Shown here piece after piece: positions 26,820 through 35,644 of a DNA stretch of 64,000 nt. The number at the start of each line of letters is the position of its first letter. Positions within the stretch are counted from its first letter, which is position 1. The DNA lies in contig JBPOJE010000073.1 of NCBI GenBank assembly GCA_052033935.1, positions 1 to 64,000 on the forward strand, read 5' to 3'. The translations under genes were made by a program, and so were the position numbers. This stretch comes from JAGVUD01 sp052033935. Its GTDB lineage: Bacteria > Armatimonadota > UBA5829 > DSUL01. A model generated the notes under the pieces. That model searched no databases and was not told the origin of the DNA. It saw only the letters and a program-made list of their open reading frames with translations.

Positions 26820-27911
26820 TTAGGCCGTCTGCTCCGTCCTGCGCCTGTTTCTGGCGTTTTCGATGATGCGCTCGATATCCGCGTCGTCAACGGCGCGCTC
26901 GAAGCTGCGGAAGCCCGACAGCCGGAACCCTTGCGACTCCGCCATCGCCGTTATCTCGTCCACCTGCTCCACCGACACGTCCTTGCCGAGCGTGAAGCTC
27001 TCGTAGCGCTCCGCCAGCGCGAGCGCCATCGTCTCGGACATGCAGGCGTACGCCTTGCCGGGCGGAAAACCGAAGTCGAAGTGGAAGTCCACTTCGCCGG
27101 GTGGGTCCACGATGCCGCCCTCGATCACCAGCACGTCGTCGCGCTCCCTCGCCACGCGGACAGACACATCCCTCGGCCGCGCGACGTCGCAGACGACCGC
27201 CCCAGGCTTCAGGTGGCCGGGCAGCACGATTGCGTCCACAGCGCTCGACACCGTCACGACGATGTCCGCCGAAGGCAGGCTGTCCGCCACCGATGTGCTG
27301 ATGCTCACGTGGGCCGCCGAGCCTTCGCGTATCTCGGCCGCGAGCGCTTCCAGCTTGTCCGGGCTGCGTCCCACAAGCACGATCTCGGGATAGTCCCGCG
27401 CTAGCAGCTTCGCGCAGGTCTTTCCGATGGAGCCGGTCGCCCCCACAATCGCCACGCGCGCTTCGTGCTGGGGAACCTCGAGCATCTCCGCGGCGCGCCT
27501 GGCGCCCTGAACCGCGGCCGCCACAGTGTAGCTGTTGCCGGTCGTAATGGCGATGTTCACCCTCTTGCTGAGCGTCACGCCGCCGTCGCCCACCACCGAC
27601 GTGAACGCGCCGAGCCCCATAATCTTCGCGCCCCGCTCCTCGGCCAGCCGCGCCGCAATCACAAGCCGCTTCCACACCTCCTCCTCGGGCAGCGAAAGGA
27701 GCTGGCGTGGCGTCAGCGGACAGGCGATGAACCAGCCCTCGGCCTCGGTCCCGCCGGCCGCGCGAACGCCTGTGATGTGGCTTACGACAAACGGATCCTT
27801 GTGCTTGATGGCCCATTCGACCAAGCGGTCGGGCAGGTACTTCGCGACCGGGTACTGCCGCGCGACGTCCTTCGCGTTCAGGGGGTGTATGATGAAGGCA
27901 AATCGTTCCAT
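26820..27911 (-). CDS. Acyl-ACP reductase (AAR)-like NAD(P)-dependent oxidoreductase
   Basis: The 363-residue protein matches the layout of cyanobacterial long-chain acyl-ACP reductase, often mis-annotated as shikimate/quinate dehydrogenase: GLGAFTSVVGDGG, ITTGNSYTVAAAVQGARR, the Rossmann motif VAIVGATGSIGKTCAKLL (residues about 153-170) and Cys290 in KAYACMSETMAL, aligned with the catalytic Cys of the cyanobacterial enzyme. The known family reduces acyl-ACP to fatty aldehyde; homologues outside cyanobacteria are little characterised. It is the last gene of a three-gene run with an esterase (22 bases upstream) and a DUF protein. Substrate and aldehyde production are inference. Confidence 0.78.
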   Translation of the reverse strand: MERFAFIIHPLNAKDVARQYPVAKYLPDRLVEWAIKHKDPFVVSHITGVRAAGGTEAEGWFIACPLTPRQLLSLPEEEVWKRLVIAARLAEERGAKIMGLGAFTSVVGDGGVTLSKRVNIAITTGNSYTVAAAVQGARRAAEMLEVPQHEARVAIVGATGSIGKTCAKLLARDYPEIVLVGRSPDKLEALAAEIREGSAAHVSISTSVADSLPSADIVVTVSSAVDAIVLPGHLKPGAVVCDVARPRDVSVRVARERDDVLVIEGGIVDPPGEVDFHFDFGFPPGKAYACMSETMALALAERYESFTLGKDVSVEQVDEITAMAESQGFRLSGFRSFERAVDDADIERIIENARNRRRTEQTA

Positions 27912-27933
27912 AGGGTAAGCGGGTGGCGTCTTT

Positions 27934-28737
27934 CTACTCTGACGCCTCCGGGGCCTTTGCAGGTTCGGCAGGCTTGCGCTTGTGCGCCAGGAACCAGTCG
28001 TACAGCTCCTGATTGTTGTACGCCTCGGTCCACGAGTCGTGCCCGGCCTCGGGATACACGGTGAACTTCACCTCTGGCGCGCCCGCATTCTTCAGCGCCG
28101 CCACCATGTCCTCGGAACGCTTGATCGGCACGGTGGTGTCCTTCGCGCCGTGGAACACCCAGACGGGCATATCCTTGATAGCCCCAACGGTGAACGCGTT
28201 CCCGCCGCCGCAGATGGGCGCGATGGCGGCGAAGCGCTGAGGATCCGCGATGGCCAGAGCCCATGTGCCGAATCCGCCCATGCTCAGCCCGGTCAAATAG
28301 ACGCGGTCCTTATCAATCCGGTAGTTGTCCGCAAGCTCATCGAGCAGCGCAAAGAGCGTGTCCAGCTTGCTGTCCCACCAGACTCCTTCCGGGCACTGCG
28401 GAGCGGCGACTATAAACGGGAAGTCACCCTTTGCCTCCGCCACCTTGATGGGGCCGTGGATCTTCACCTTCTGCACGTCGTTTCCACGCTCGCCCGCTCC
28501 GTGCAGAAAGAGAATCAGCGGCCAGCGCTTGTCGCTGTCCGCAGTGTAGTCTTTCGGCAGAAACAGGAGGTAGTTCGCGCCCACCGACAGCGTAATCCTG
28601 CGCTCGAAGCTCTTTGCGCTGACACCGGTGGCGCCGGAGTCCTGCGCCCGGGAAGGCAGCGCCGCCAGAACGAGAACCAGAATCATCAATGCGAGAACCA
28701 TGCCCGCGCCCTTTCCATATCCGTGCATCATATTCAT
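27934..28737 (-). CDS. Secreted alpha/beta-hydrolase (prolyl-oligopeptidase-type esterase)
   Basis: A 267-residue esterase with a signal peptide (MVLALMILVLVLAALPSRAQ), oxyanion segment LILFLHGAGERGND, nucleophile motif YLTGLSMGGFGTWALA, a VFHGAKDTTVPI Asp region and the His in YPEAGHDSW. It resembles PHB-depolymerase/carbohydrate esterases that remove acyl groups from polymers outside the cell. The ATG at 28737 overlaps the stop of the upstream DUF gene by four bases (ATGA), indicating translational coupling. The longer open frame upstream is a shadow of that gene. Confidence 0.85.
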   Translation of the reverse strand: MNMMHGYGKGAGMVLALMILVLVLAALPSRAQDSGATGVSAKSFERRITLSVGANYLLFLPKDYTADSDKRWPLILFLHGAGERGNDVQKVKIHGPIKVAEAKGDFPFIVAAPQCPEGVWWDSKLDTLFALLDELADNYRIDKDRVYLTGLSMGGFGTWALAIADPQRFAAIAPICGGGNAFTVGAIKDMPVWVFHGAKDTTVPIKRSEDMVAALKNAGAPEVKFTVYPEAGHDSWTEAYNNQELYDWFLAHKRKPAEPAKAPEASE

Positions 28738-29642
28738 AAATCGGTAACCTCCGGTTTCCAGCGGAGTTCTTTCAGCATGCGGCTGAAGTCGTCCGGCGTC
28801 AAGCCACGCGCGTCTTTGCCTGAGGCCGCCACGATCGCCGCTTCCATTACGTTTGTGCCCGGTGAGCGCCCCCCGAAGGCGGGGGTTGTCGTGATGAGCC
28901 GCTTCGCGCCGCGGCTTGCAATCTCGTCCCGGAACTCCGCCGTGGTCGTGTTGGTGATAATCGTCTTGCCCGCGAGCGACCCTTCGCCCTCCGGCATGCG
29001 CCGGCGGATCATGTGCCGGTCCCCCGCGATGACATCCGCCCACGAGTATGCCCACCCGAACCGCGGGCGCGCCACATCCTGTTTCGCTCCTGTCGGATAG
29101 AGCCACCGGAACGGCAGCCTCACCGCCACCGGTAGGATGAGCGCGGCGAGCGGCCTGACTAGGCGAAACGACCGGATCGGAATCGGCAGCCCTAGCGCAA
29201 ACATCAGGTCGCCGTAGATGGCCGGGCCGCCGCAGGCGGCGATCTCCTCGGCCATCCCGAACCTGTCCACCGCACACACCATCAGCGTGTTCACCTCGCC
29301 GAAATGCACAATGCCGCGCGCGTTGAGATAGCGGACGCACTCGCGCTCCAGCGTGTTCTTAAGCCCGCTTCCGTCCACGACCGGCGTCTGCTTCACCAGA
29401 GCCGCGAGCTTGCTGATCTCGCGGAACGTATAGCGCCGCCCGTCTGCGTAAACGTACATATCGGCACCGCCAAGCCCGATAGCATCCGCCTTGCCATCCA
29501 GCTCGCGGAGCTTTGCGGCGTAATCGGTGAGGCTGCCGTTCGTGCCGGCGCGGCTGATCTCAATGTCCTGCCCTAGATAGCGGACCGTCGTCTGAAAGTC
29601 ACCCTTCGCGCTTCCGAGACTTACGCTCACGACCTTCTTCAT
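28734..29642 (-). CDS. Conserved protein annotated elsewhere as quinate 5-dehydrogenase
   Basis: The 302-residue protein belongs to a family I recognise from Firmicutes and related lineages: VVSVSLGSAKGDFQTTV, DAIGLGGADMYVY, TPVVDGSGLKNTLER, VCAVDRFGMAEEIAACGGPA, LPFRWLYPTGAKQ, ADVIAGDRHMIRRRMP and TTTPAFGGRSPGTNVMEA. The quinate name appears to be propagated from the neighbouring AAR-like genes; I see no Rossmann nucleotide motif that would support it. It leads a run with an esterase (overlap) and the AAR-like gene. A TATAAT on the minus strand at 29656-29651 is so close to the ATG that the transcript would be almost leaderless. The function is unknown. Confidence 0.72.
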   Translation of the reverse strand: MKKVVSVSLGSAKGDFQTTVRYLGQDIEISRAGTNGSLTDYAAKLRELDGKADAIGLGGADMYVYADGRRYTFREISKLAALVKQTPVVDGSGLKNTLERECVRYLNARGIVHFGEVNTLMVCAVDRFGMAEEIAACGGPAIYGDLMFALGLPIPIRSFRLVRPLAALILPVAVRLPFRWLYPTGAKQDVARPRFGWAYSWADVIAGDRHMIRRRMPEGEGSLAGKTIITNTTTAEFRDEIASRGAKRLITTTPAFGGRSPGTNVMEAAIVAASGKDARGLTPDDFSRMLKELRWKPEVTDL

Positions 29643-29810
29643 GTCAGCAGGTATTATACAGGTTTACCGCCGCGAAAGGGAGTGGTGTGCGATCCGCCTC
29701 ACGCTCCATCGCCGTTGGGGTTGAGCTGTTCTTGCGCGGCAGGGGCGACCACATGCCGCCATGAATCCACGTCGTGGCTTATCTCCTGAGTCCGCCTCTC
29801 TCAGCCGGTC

Positions 29811-30878
29811 TTAGCGCGCGAACCGGAACCCGAACGATTTGGTCCAGTAGTTCTCCGGGCGGTTGTTGCTGCGGGCCGAGACGCGGGCACAGTAGTCCGT
29901 GCCGTTCCAGCCGCAGCCCCGGATGGCGCGATATGTGCCGGTGGCCGGCCCTTGCGGGTCCTGGGTGGGCGAGACACTGTAGTAGCTGCTGCTGAACCAG
30001 TCCAGGCACCATTCGGCGACGTTGCCGGCCATGTCATGGCATCCGTACGGGCTCACTCCGGAGGGGTAGCACCCCACCGGCGCCGTCTGATAACCCGGGT
30101 ACAGCGTGTCGTTGGTGTTGTTTGACCTCTGGGCATCATACACACTGCCCCAGGGATAGATGTTCGGGTAGCTGCCGGTCCAGCGGCCGGCCTTCTCCCA
30201 CTGCGCTTCCGTGGGCAACCGTCCGCCTGCCCACGCGCAGTATGCCTCGGCCTCGTAGTAGCTTACGGCAACCACAGGATGAGCGTCAGTCTGTGTAAAG
30301 GGCCCCGTGCCCCAGTCCTGCTGCTCGGCCCAGGAATCGGGCTCGGTGCGGTCGCGGCCTTCCTTCCACGTCCAGCCCGCGCTCGACCAGTACGCGGGAT
30401 TGCTGTAGCCGCCCGCCTGCATAAAGGCGCGGTAGTCGCCCCGAGTCACTTCGTACTTGCCGATCCAGTAGCCGGAGAGGGTCACCTGGTGCTGCGGCAG
30501 TTCGCTTGTCGCCGAGTATGGCTCGCTGCCATTGTTGCCCATCAGAAAAGCCCCGGCTGGGACATACACCATCTCAGTCCGGCAGGGACCGGCGTAGAGA
30601 GTTGACTTGCAGGGCGCCTGTGATGCCGCCAGAACGCCCTCGGCATAGTCGCCCTCGACGATCAGAAAATCGCCCGGCTTGCCGGTGATTCCCGTAACCG
30701 TTATCTCCCCCCTGCCGTCCGACAGCACCAGCGGCGACTCAGAGGTCACACACCCGTACACGACGACCGGGTTGGGAGGGTTCGGGGCGTACCCCAGATC
30801 GGAGATGCGGACGGTGTACGCCGCCCATCCAGGTGCGGACGATGCGAGCAGCACAAGAGCGCAGAACAGCTTTTTCAT
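29811..30878 (-). CDS. Secreted FGE-sulfatase-domain protein
   Basis: The 355-residue protein starts at the ATG at 30878 (AGGAC just upstream) with a signal peptide (MKKLFCALVLLASSAPGWA). A small N-terminal beta domain (residues about 18-100) is followed by a formylglycine-generating-enzyme-type domain: EMVYVPAGAFLMGNNGSE, YWIGKYEVTRGDYRAFM, RLPTEAQWEKAGRW, YGCHDMAGNVAEWCLDW and SFGFRFAR. It is closely related to the C-terminal domain at 12399-13158. The copper-binding Cys pair of true FGE is not evident, so sulfatase activation is unlikely. It sits 60 bases downstream of the ABC permeases. Confidence 0.83.
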   Translation of the reverse strand: MKKLFCALVLLASSAPGWAAYTVRISDLGYAPNPPNPVVVYGCVTSESPLVLSDGRGEITVTGITGKPGDFLIVEGDYAEGVLAASQAPCKSTLYAGPCRTEMVYVPAGAFLMGNNGSEPYSATSELPQHQVTLSGYWIGKYEVTRGDYRAFMQAGGYSNPAYWSSAGWTWKEGRDRTEPDSWAEQQDWGTGPFTQTDAHPVVAVSYYEAEAYCAWAGGRLPTEAQWEKAGRWTGSYPNIYPWGSVYDAQRSNNTNDTLYPGYQTAPVGCYPSGVSPYGCHDMAGNVAEWCLDWFSSSYYSVSPTQDPQGPATGTYRAIRGCGWNGTDYCARVSARSNNRPENYWTKSFGFRFAR

Positions 30879-30938
30879 CTGAGTCCTCATGCCTATGGTG
30901 CGACAGGAGGGCCGGGCTGTCAAGGCCGAAAGCGCGGT

Positions 30939-31769
30939 TTAGGCTTTCAGGCCGGTGAGGGTGATCCCTTCGATAAACTGCTTCTGGGCGAGGAGAAACA
31001 GAACAAGAATCGGCAGCGCGGCCATCACCGCACCCGCCATGAGCACCGGCCAGTTCGCGTCGCCATAGAACCCCTGCAGCGACTGCAGCCCGATGGGGAT
31101 GGTCTTCATCGTGGGGCGGTTGATGACGATAAGCGGCCAGATAAAGCTGTTCCAGCTTCCGAGAAACGCGATCAGCCCGAACGCCGTCAGCGCCGGACGT
31201 GAGAGCGGCAGCATGATCCGCAGATAGATAGTCCAGTGACTCGCGCCATCAATATGCGCGGCCTCCTCCAGCTCCTTCGGGATGGTCATGAAGAACTGTC
31301 TTAGCAGGAAGCAGCCATAGGCGCTCGCGACGAAGGGCACGATGAGCGCCGCGAACGAGTCAATCCAGCGCAACTTCACCATCAGAATGAACAGCGGAAT
31401 CATCGTCACCTGCGTGGGCACCATCATGGTGGCGAGATAGGCGATAAAGAGCGCGTCGCGGCCCCGGAAGTTGAGGCGCGAGAACGCGTACGCGGCGAAC
31501 GTGGATGTGACGAGCTGCGCCAGGGTCACGACGACCGCCACGATGAGGCTGTTGAGAAAGAAGTTGGCGAAGGGCACGGTCTTCCACGCCTGCAGGTAGT
31601 TGTTCCAGTGAGCGCCGCTCGGCAGAAGCTGCTCGAGCGGCAGGAAGAACTCCGTCGTGCTGCGCAGGCTCCCGATGATCATCCACACAAACGGCACGAT
31701 CATGCTCAGGCTGAGAAGCCCGAGGACGATGTAAGTGCACAGGTTGCCGAAGCGCTCGCGGTTCTTCAT
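30939..31769 (-). CDS. Sugar ABC transporter permease, MalG/UgpE type
   Basis: A 276-residue inner-membrane permease with six predicted segments and the EAA loop EELEEAAHIDGASHWTIYLR that docks the ATPase. Order and sequence fit the carbohydrate uptake-1 family. The ATG at 31769 shares its A with the stop of the preceding permease (TGATG), indicating coupling; an ATG seven codons further upstream (31790) is an alternative. No ATPase gene follows. The substrate is not determined from sequence. Confidence 0.92.
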   Translation of the reverse strand: MKNRERFGNLCTYIVLGLLSLSMIVPFVWMIIGSLRSTTEFFLPLEQLLPSGAHWNNYLQAWKTVPFANFFLNSLIVAVVVTLAQLVTSTFAAYAFSRLNFRGRDALFIAYLATMMVPTQVTMIPLFILMVKLRWIDSFAALIVPFVASAYGCFLLRQFFMTIPKELEEAAHIDGASHWTIYLRIMLPLSRPALTAFGLIAFLGSWNSFIWPLIVINRPTMKTIPIGLQSLQGFYGDANWPVLMAGAVMAALPILVLFLLAQKQFIEGITLTGLKA

Positions 31770-32653
31770 CAGCTTCCGTAGTGAATCCATCTGCGCGTGA
31801 CGGAGAGCTGCAGCAGCGTCACGGAAAGGATGATCAGAAACAGCACAAAGGCAAGCGCGGACGCGTAGCCCATGTGGAACATCGTGAACGCCTCGGTGTA
31901 CACGTGGTACACATAGACGCTTGTCTGCGGCGTCGGCTTGCCGCCGGTCATCATGTAGATCTGCGTGAACACCTGAAACCCGCTGATGACCGACATCGTG
32001 AAAATGAACAGCGTTGTCGGCGACAGCAGCGGCCAAGTGACATGCCGGAACATCTGCCAGGGGTTCGCCCCGTCAATGCGCGCCGCCTCGTAATAGCTCG
32101 CGCCGATGCCCTGCAACCCCGCAAGGTAGAGAATGGCGTTGTACCCCAGCCCCGCCCATACGCTCATAATGATGATCGCGGGCATGGCCCAGTACGGGTC
32201 GGCGAGCCATCCGGGCGGGTTGGCGATGACCGTGGAGAGGAGCTTGTTGATGAGGCCCGACTCCGGGTTGTACAAGGAGCGCCACACTATGGACAGTGCG
32301 ACGATGCTGGTGACCGCCGGCAGGAAGAAGATCACACGGAACGCAGCCACGCCCATAAGCTTGCGGTTCATCAGCAGGGCGATGCCGAGTGAGACGGCCA
32401 TGGCGAGCGGCACTGTGGCGGCGGTGAAATAGAGTGTGTTCACAAGCACCTGCCGGAAGGCCTCGCCGTGCGTCAGGTCTCTCCAGATGGCGGCATAATT
32501 GGCGAGCCCGACGAAGCGCGGTGGGGTCAGGATGTCCCATTCCAGGAGGCTGATGCCCAGCGCTCCGAAGATGGGCAGCACCGCGAACACCTGCAGCCCC
32601 ACAAAGCTCGGGCTCAGGAAACCGATGGCTGCAAGAGTGTCGCGGCGGCTCAC
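31769..32653 (-). CDS. Sugar ABC transporter permease, MalF/UgpA type
   Basis: A 294-residue permease with an N-terminal FLSPSFVGLQVFAVLPIF segment typical of the CUT1 MalF-like subunit and the docking loop YYEAARIDGANPWQMFRHV. The start is a GTG at 32653 that overlaps the stop of the binding-protein gene (GTGA), so the three transporter genes are translationally coupled. It forms the heterodimeric channel with the downstream permease. Confidence 0.92.
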   Translation of the reverse strand: MSRRDTLAAIGFLSPSFVGLQVFAVLPIFGALGISLLEWDILTPPRFVGLANYAAIWRDLTHGEAFRQVLVNTLYFTAATVPLAMAVSLGIALLMNRKLMGVAAFRVIFFLPAVTSIVALSIVWRSLYNPESGLINKLLSTVIANPPGWLADPYWAMPAIIIMSVWAGLGYNAILYLAGLQGIGASYYEAARIDGANPWQMFRHVTWPLLSPTTLFIFTMSVISGFQVFTQIYMMTGGKPTPQTSVYVYHVYTEAFTMFHMGYASALAFVLFLIILSVTLLQLSVTRRWIHYGS

Positions 32654-33999
32654 TGCACGTTCCCGTCCTTTCCGGCGCTTAGGATGGCGTTCACGCGGTG
32701 GGTGAGCGCACGCATGCTCTCGGCCACATCTTTGCGCGCTGTGAAAATCTGGGTCAGCTCCGATCTGGCAAGCTCTTCAAAGGTGCCAGTGTTGGGGTCC
32801 ACCTCGAGCGGACGGGCATAGCGCGCGGCCCTCAGAAACTCCCAGTCGTTTTCGGGCGGCGTATTGGGGTCGAGGAACACCGGCGACTCGGCGACGGACA
32901 CGAACGAAGGCATGTCGCGCCCGGTGGCGGCCTGGTGCTTCTGACCCTCCTTGCCGCAAAGCCACTGCATCAGCTTCCACGCTTCTTCCAGATTTGGGCC
33001 ATCCTTGCGCAGGACGTAGCAATTCGCGAAGAGCACTGTGGCGGTCTCTTTCTTCATCGGGACCGGCCCCACGTCCCAGTTGAGCGGGCGTCCGTCGGCG
33101 TATTTCGCGTCGCGGAAGCTCTGGCATCCCCAGCGCCCCTGAATGAACATCGCCTGCCGCCCGGCGCGGAACATCTCGCCGCCGCCGCCCAGGTCCTGTG
33201 CCTGTTCGGGGGACGGGAAGACTTTGTGCTTGTACTGGCAATCGGCAAGAAACTGGACGGCCTCAATCGCGGCCGGCTCGTCGAGCAGGCAGCAGCTCAT
33301 GTCGGGCGTGAACAGCCGCCCTCCGTTCTGCCAAATCCAGAACGCTATTCCGTCGGACTGCAGCGGCGCGTCGCAGGCGAACTGATCGGGTTTGCCGTCG
33401 CCGTTTCGGTCGGCGGCGATCTTCTTGCTCGCGTCAAGAAAATCAGCCCACGTCCAGCCTTCGCGCGGGTACGGCACGCACGCCTGGTCGAACATGTCCT
33501 TGTTGTAGTACAGCACGAACGTCGTCCACCCGCGCGGGAGTCCGTAGAAGCGGCCCTGGTATTTCAGGGCGGGGAGGAGCTCGGCGAACATCTCGTCCAC
33601 GGGAAAGCCGTCGCGTTCGATCAGCTCGTCGAGAGGCTGCAGCGTGTTGCGGGCAGCGAATGTCGGAAGCTGGTTGTAAGCGAGCTGCATGATGTCGGGC
33701 GCGACGCCCGCGGCAAACTGAATCTTGATACGCTGGTAATACTGCGACCCCGGTACCTGCTGGATTTCGATGTCCACGTTCGGGTGAGCAGCCTTGTAGC
33801 GGTCAAGCAGGCGGGTAAGAGACGCCAGCCCTTCCGGGCCCTCCCAGCAGGCGAGCACCAGACGCACACGTCCGGGATCCTTCTTCGCTTTTCCGGTGCA
33901 TCCGCAAACGCACAAGCAGGCGGCAAGAACAATCAGCAGGGCGACAGCGCAGCGCGCCAGGCCGGATTCCCAGATTGCAGCAGACCCGAGAGCGCGCAC
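32650..33999 (-). CDS. Extracellular solute-binding lipoprotein, family 1
   Basis: The 449-residue protein begins (GTG at 33999, GGAG 14 bases upstream) with a lipoprotein signal (LLIVLAACLCVCGC), the last Cys being the lipidation site. The mature part is a sugar-type binding protein: VDIEIQQVPGSQYYQRIKI, GVAPDIMQLAYNQLPTFA, LQPLDELIERDGFPVDEMF, YGLPRGWTTFVLYYNKDMFD. It delivers ligand to the two downstream permeases. The open frame extends further upstream, but that part overlaps the 5'-nucleotidase gene; the chosen start lies four bases past its stop. Ligand unknown; by context it may be a nucleoside, sugar or glycoside. Confidence 0.88.
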   Translation of the reverse strand: MRALGSAAIWESGLARCAVALLIVLAACLCVCGCTGKAKKDPGRVRLVLACWEGPEGLASLTRLLDRYKAAHPNVDIEIQQVPGSQYYQRIKIQFAAGVAPDIMQLAYNQLPTFAARNTLQPLDELIERDGFPVDEMFAELLPALKYQGRFYGLPRGWTTFVLYYNKDMFDQACVPYPREGWTWADFLDASKKIAADRNGDGKPDQFACDAPLQSDGIAFWIWQNGGRLFTPDMSCCLLDEPAAIEAVQFLADCQYKHKVFPSPEQAQDLGGGGEMFRAGRQAMFIQGRWGCQSFRDAKYADGRPLNWDVGPVPMKKETATVLFANCYVLRKDGPNLEEAWKLMQWLCGKEGQKHQAATGRDMPSFVSVAESPVFLDPNTPPENDWEFLRAARYARPLEVDPNTGTFEELARSELTQIFTARKDVAESMRALTHRVNAILSAGKDGNVQ

Positions 34000-34003
34000 T
34001 GTC

Positions 34004-35632
34004 TTACGGCTGCTCCACCCGCCTGACTCTGTCAAGGGCGGGAGGCGAGACGGTCTTCCGCTCCTTGATATAGGAGATAACCGCCTCGCGGGTGGTGTCC
34101 CAGGTCTCCCATGTGACCTCGACACCCGGGGCTGCTTCCATCATCTCCATCATCACGTACGCCTGTGTGGTGACGGTGTAGAGCTTCTCCGGGCCGGCCG
34201 TCTGCCCGCCGATGGTCAGACGCTTCACGACGGGGGTATCGCCGCTTATCTCCCACTCGGTCGAAGCGCCCGATATGGCGGTCGTAATCTGCTTCTTGCG
34301 GCCGGCGCGGGCGTTCAGGCCTCCAATGATCTCATCGCCGGTCATCTTCGCGGTCACAAGGTGCTGGCGCGTGTATCCTCCGATGAGCCCGAATGCCTGC
34401 CCTGCGGTGACCGGGCCGGCGGCAAGCTCACCCTTCACCGAGTTCGCGTCCACGACGCCCAAATCCGACCCGCCCGCGGCGCGGACGGCATCGGCGACGA
34501 GACTGGCGGCGGCGCTCTCCTGCCCTGCCGGCGCCGGCAGGATGGCGGCCGAGGCGCTACCGATCACCTCCTGCGCCAGCGCGGCGGCCCGGTCGCGATA
34601 GGGCTGATACGCTTTCAGCACATCCGGGTCTTCCGGCACGTCGTCTCCGATGGCGATGAGCGGCCCTTCCGGATACGAAGCGTCGAGCGGCACGTTCCGC
34701 AGCCTGTTCCAGAGCTTGTGCCTGCCGTTGACCGATGTGATCTCAGCAGCGCCGCTGTCCTTGCGGACGATGAAGTCAATGCGCCCTAGGTTGCGGGCCC
34801 CGTAGCCCGTCTGCGTGACGAGCGTATCGCCGATCCAAGTCCACTCCCGAATGGCCGTATGCGTGTGACCGCCGACGATAAAATCTATGCCCGGCACCTC
34901 GGCGGCCATCTGTTTGTCCGGGTTCACCCCCATATGCGACAGGGCGATCACGACGTCCGCCTGCTTTCGCAGTTCGGGCACGATGCGTTTGGCGGTCACG
35001 ATGGGATCGTCAATGATGATGTCGCGGATGCTGGGCGGCCAGTGCAGCGATATGGTGTCCAGCGATGCCAGCCCGAAAATCGCAATGCGCACCCCCTGGA
35101 TTTCCTTGATGATGTGCGGCTGCAGCCTGTCCCACTGCCCGCCGGAAGCTGCGCGGATGTTTGCCGCTAGGAACGGGAAGGTGGCGTGGCGCATCGCGTC
35201 CCGCGTGACCTGCAGCCCGAAGTCGAACTCGTGGTTGCCCGCGGTCATAACGTCATAGCCCACGGCGTTCATTGCGCTGATGGTGGCGGCTCCGCCGGAG
35301 ATGTAGTCCTCCGGCTGCCCGTGGATCACGTCGCCACCTTCGAGCAGAAGCACGTTGGGCATCTCCGCGCGAATTTGCCTGACAACGGTGGCCGCGCGCG
35401 CGAGCCCGCCCGGGCCTTCACCCGGCACGATACTGCCGTGCAGGTCGTTCGTGTGCAGAATGGTGATGAGGACGTAAGCCGGGTCGGCACCAGCCACACC
35501 CGACAGCGACGCAAACGCCACGCTGGCCGCCAGCCACGCCGTGCGCGAATGCAGCTTCAAACCAGGCCTGACCAGGCGGCGGAACAGCCATGCAACGCCG
35601 CCGATCGCGGTAAGCCACTTCAGGTTAAGCAA
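34004..35632 (-). CDS. 5'-nucleotidase / 2',3'-cyclic phosphodiesterase family protein
   Basis: An exported bifunctional metallophosphatase of 542 residues. The N-terminal metallophosphoesterase domain has ILHTNDLHGSIVPGEG, LLLEGGDVIHGQ, TAGNHEFDFG, VIALSHMGVNPD and IVGGHTHTA. The C-terminal 5'-nucleotidase domain (from about 345) has SLVADAVRAAGGSDLGVVDA and the substrate loop GLIGGYTRQHLV. The start is a TTG at 35632 with AGAAAGG six bases upstream; a signal segment (AWLAASVAFASLSGVAGA) follows a basic stretch. It releases nucleosides and phosphate from external nucleotides. It lies between a prepilin gene (12 bases) and the binding protein (4 bases), suggesting scavenging coupled to import. 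Confidence 0.9.
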   Translation of the reverse strand: MLNLKWLTAIGGVAWLFRRLVRPGLKLHSRTAWLAASVAFASLSGVAGADPAYVLITILHTNDLHGSIVPGEGPGGLARAATVVRQIRAEMPNVLLLEGGDVIHGQPEDYISGGAATISAMNAVGYDVMTAGNHEFDFGLQVTRDAMRHATFPFLAANIRAASGGQWDRLQPHIIKEIQGVRIAIFGLASLDTISLHWPPSIRDIIIDDPIVTAKRIVPELRKQADVVIALSHMGVNPDKQMAAEVPGIDFIVGGHTHTAIREWTWIGDTLVTQTGYGARNLGRIDFIVRKDSGAAEITSVNGRHKLWNRLRNVPLDASYPEGPLIAIGDDVPEDPDVLKAYQPYRDRAAALAQEVIGSASAAILPAPAGQESAAASLVADAVRAAGGSDLGVVDANSVKGELAAGPVTAGQAFGLIGGYTRQHLVTAKMTGDEIIGGLNARAGRKKQITTAISGASTEWEISGDTPVVKRLTIGGQTAGPEKLYTVTTQAYVMMEMMEAAPGVEVTWETWDTTREAVISYIKERKTVSPPALDRVRRVEQP

Positions 35633-35644
35633 ACGAAGGCCTTT

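Noticed and set aside
26820..27911. Shikimate or quinate dehydrogenase
   Set aside because: The substrate and catalytic Lys/Asp motifs of AroE are absent, whereas the TGN(S/T) motif and aligned Cys match acyl-ACP reductase.
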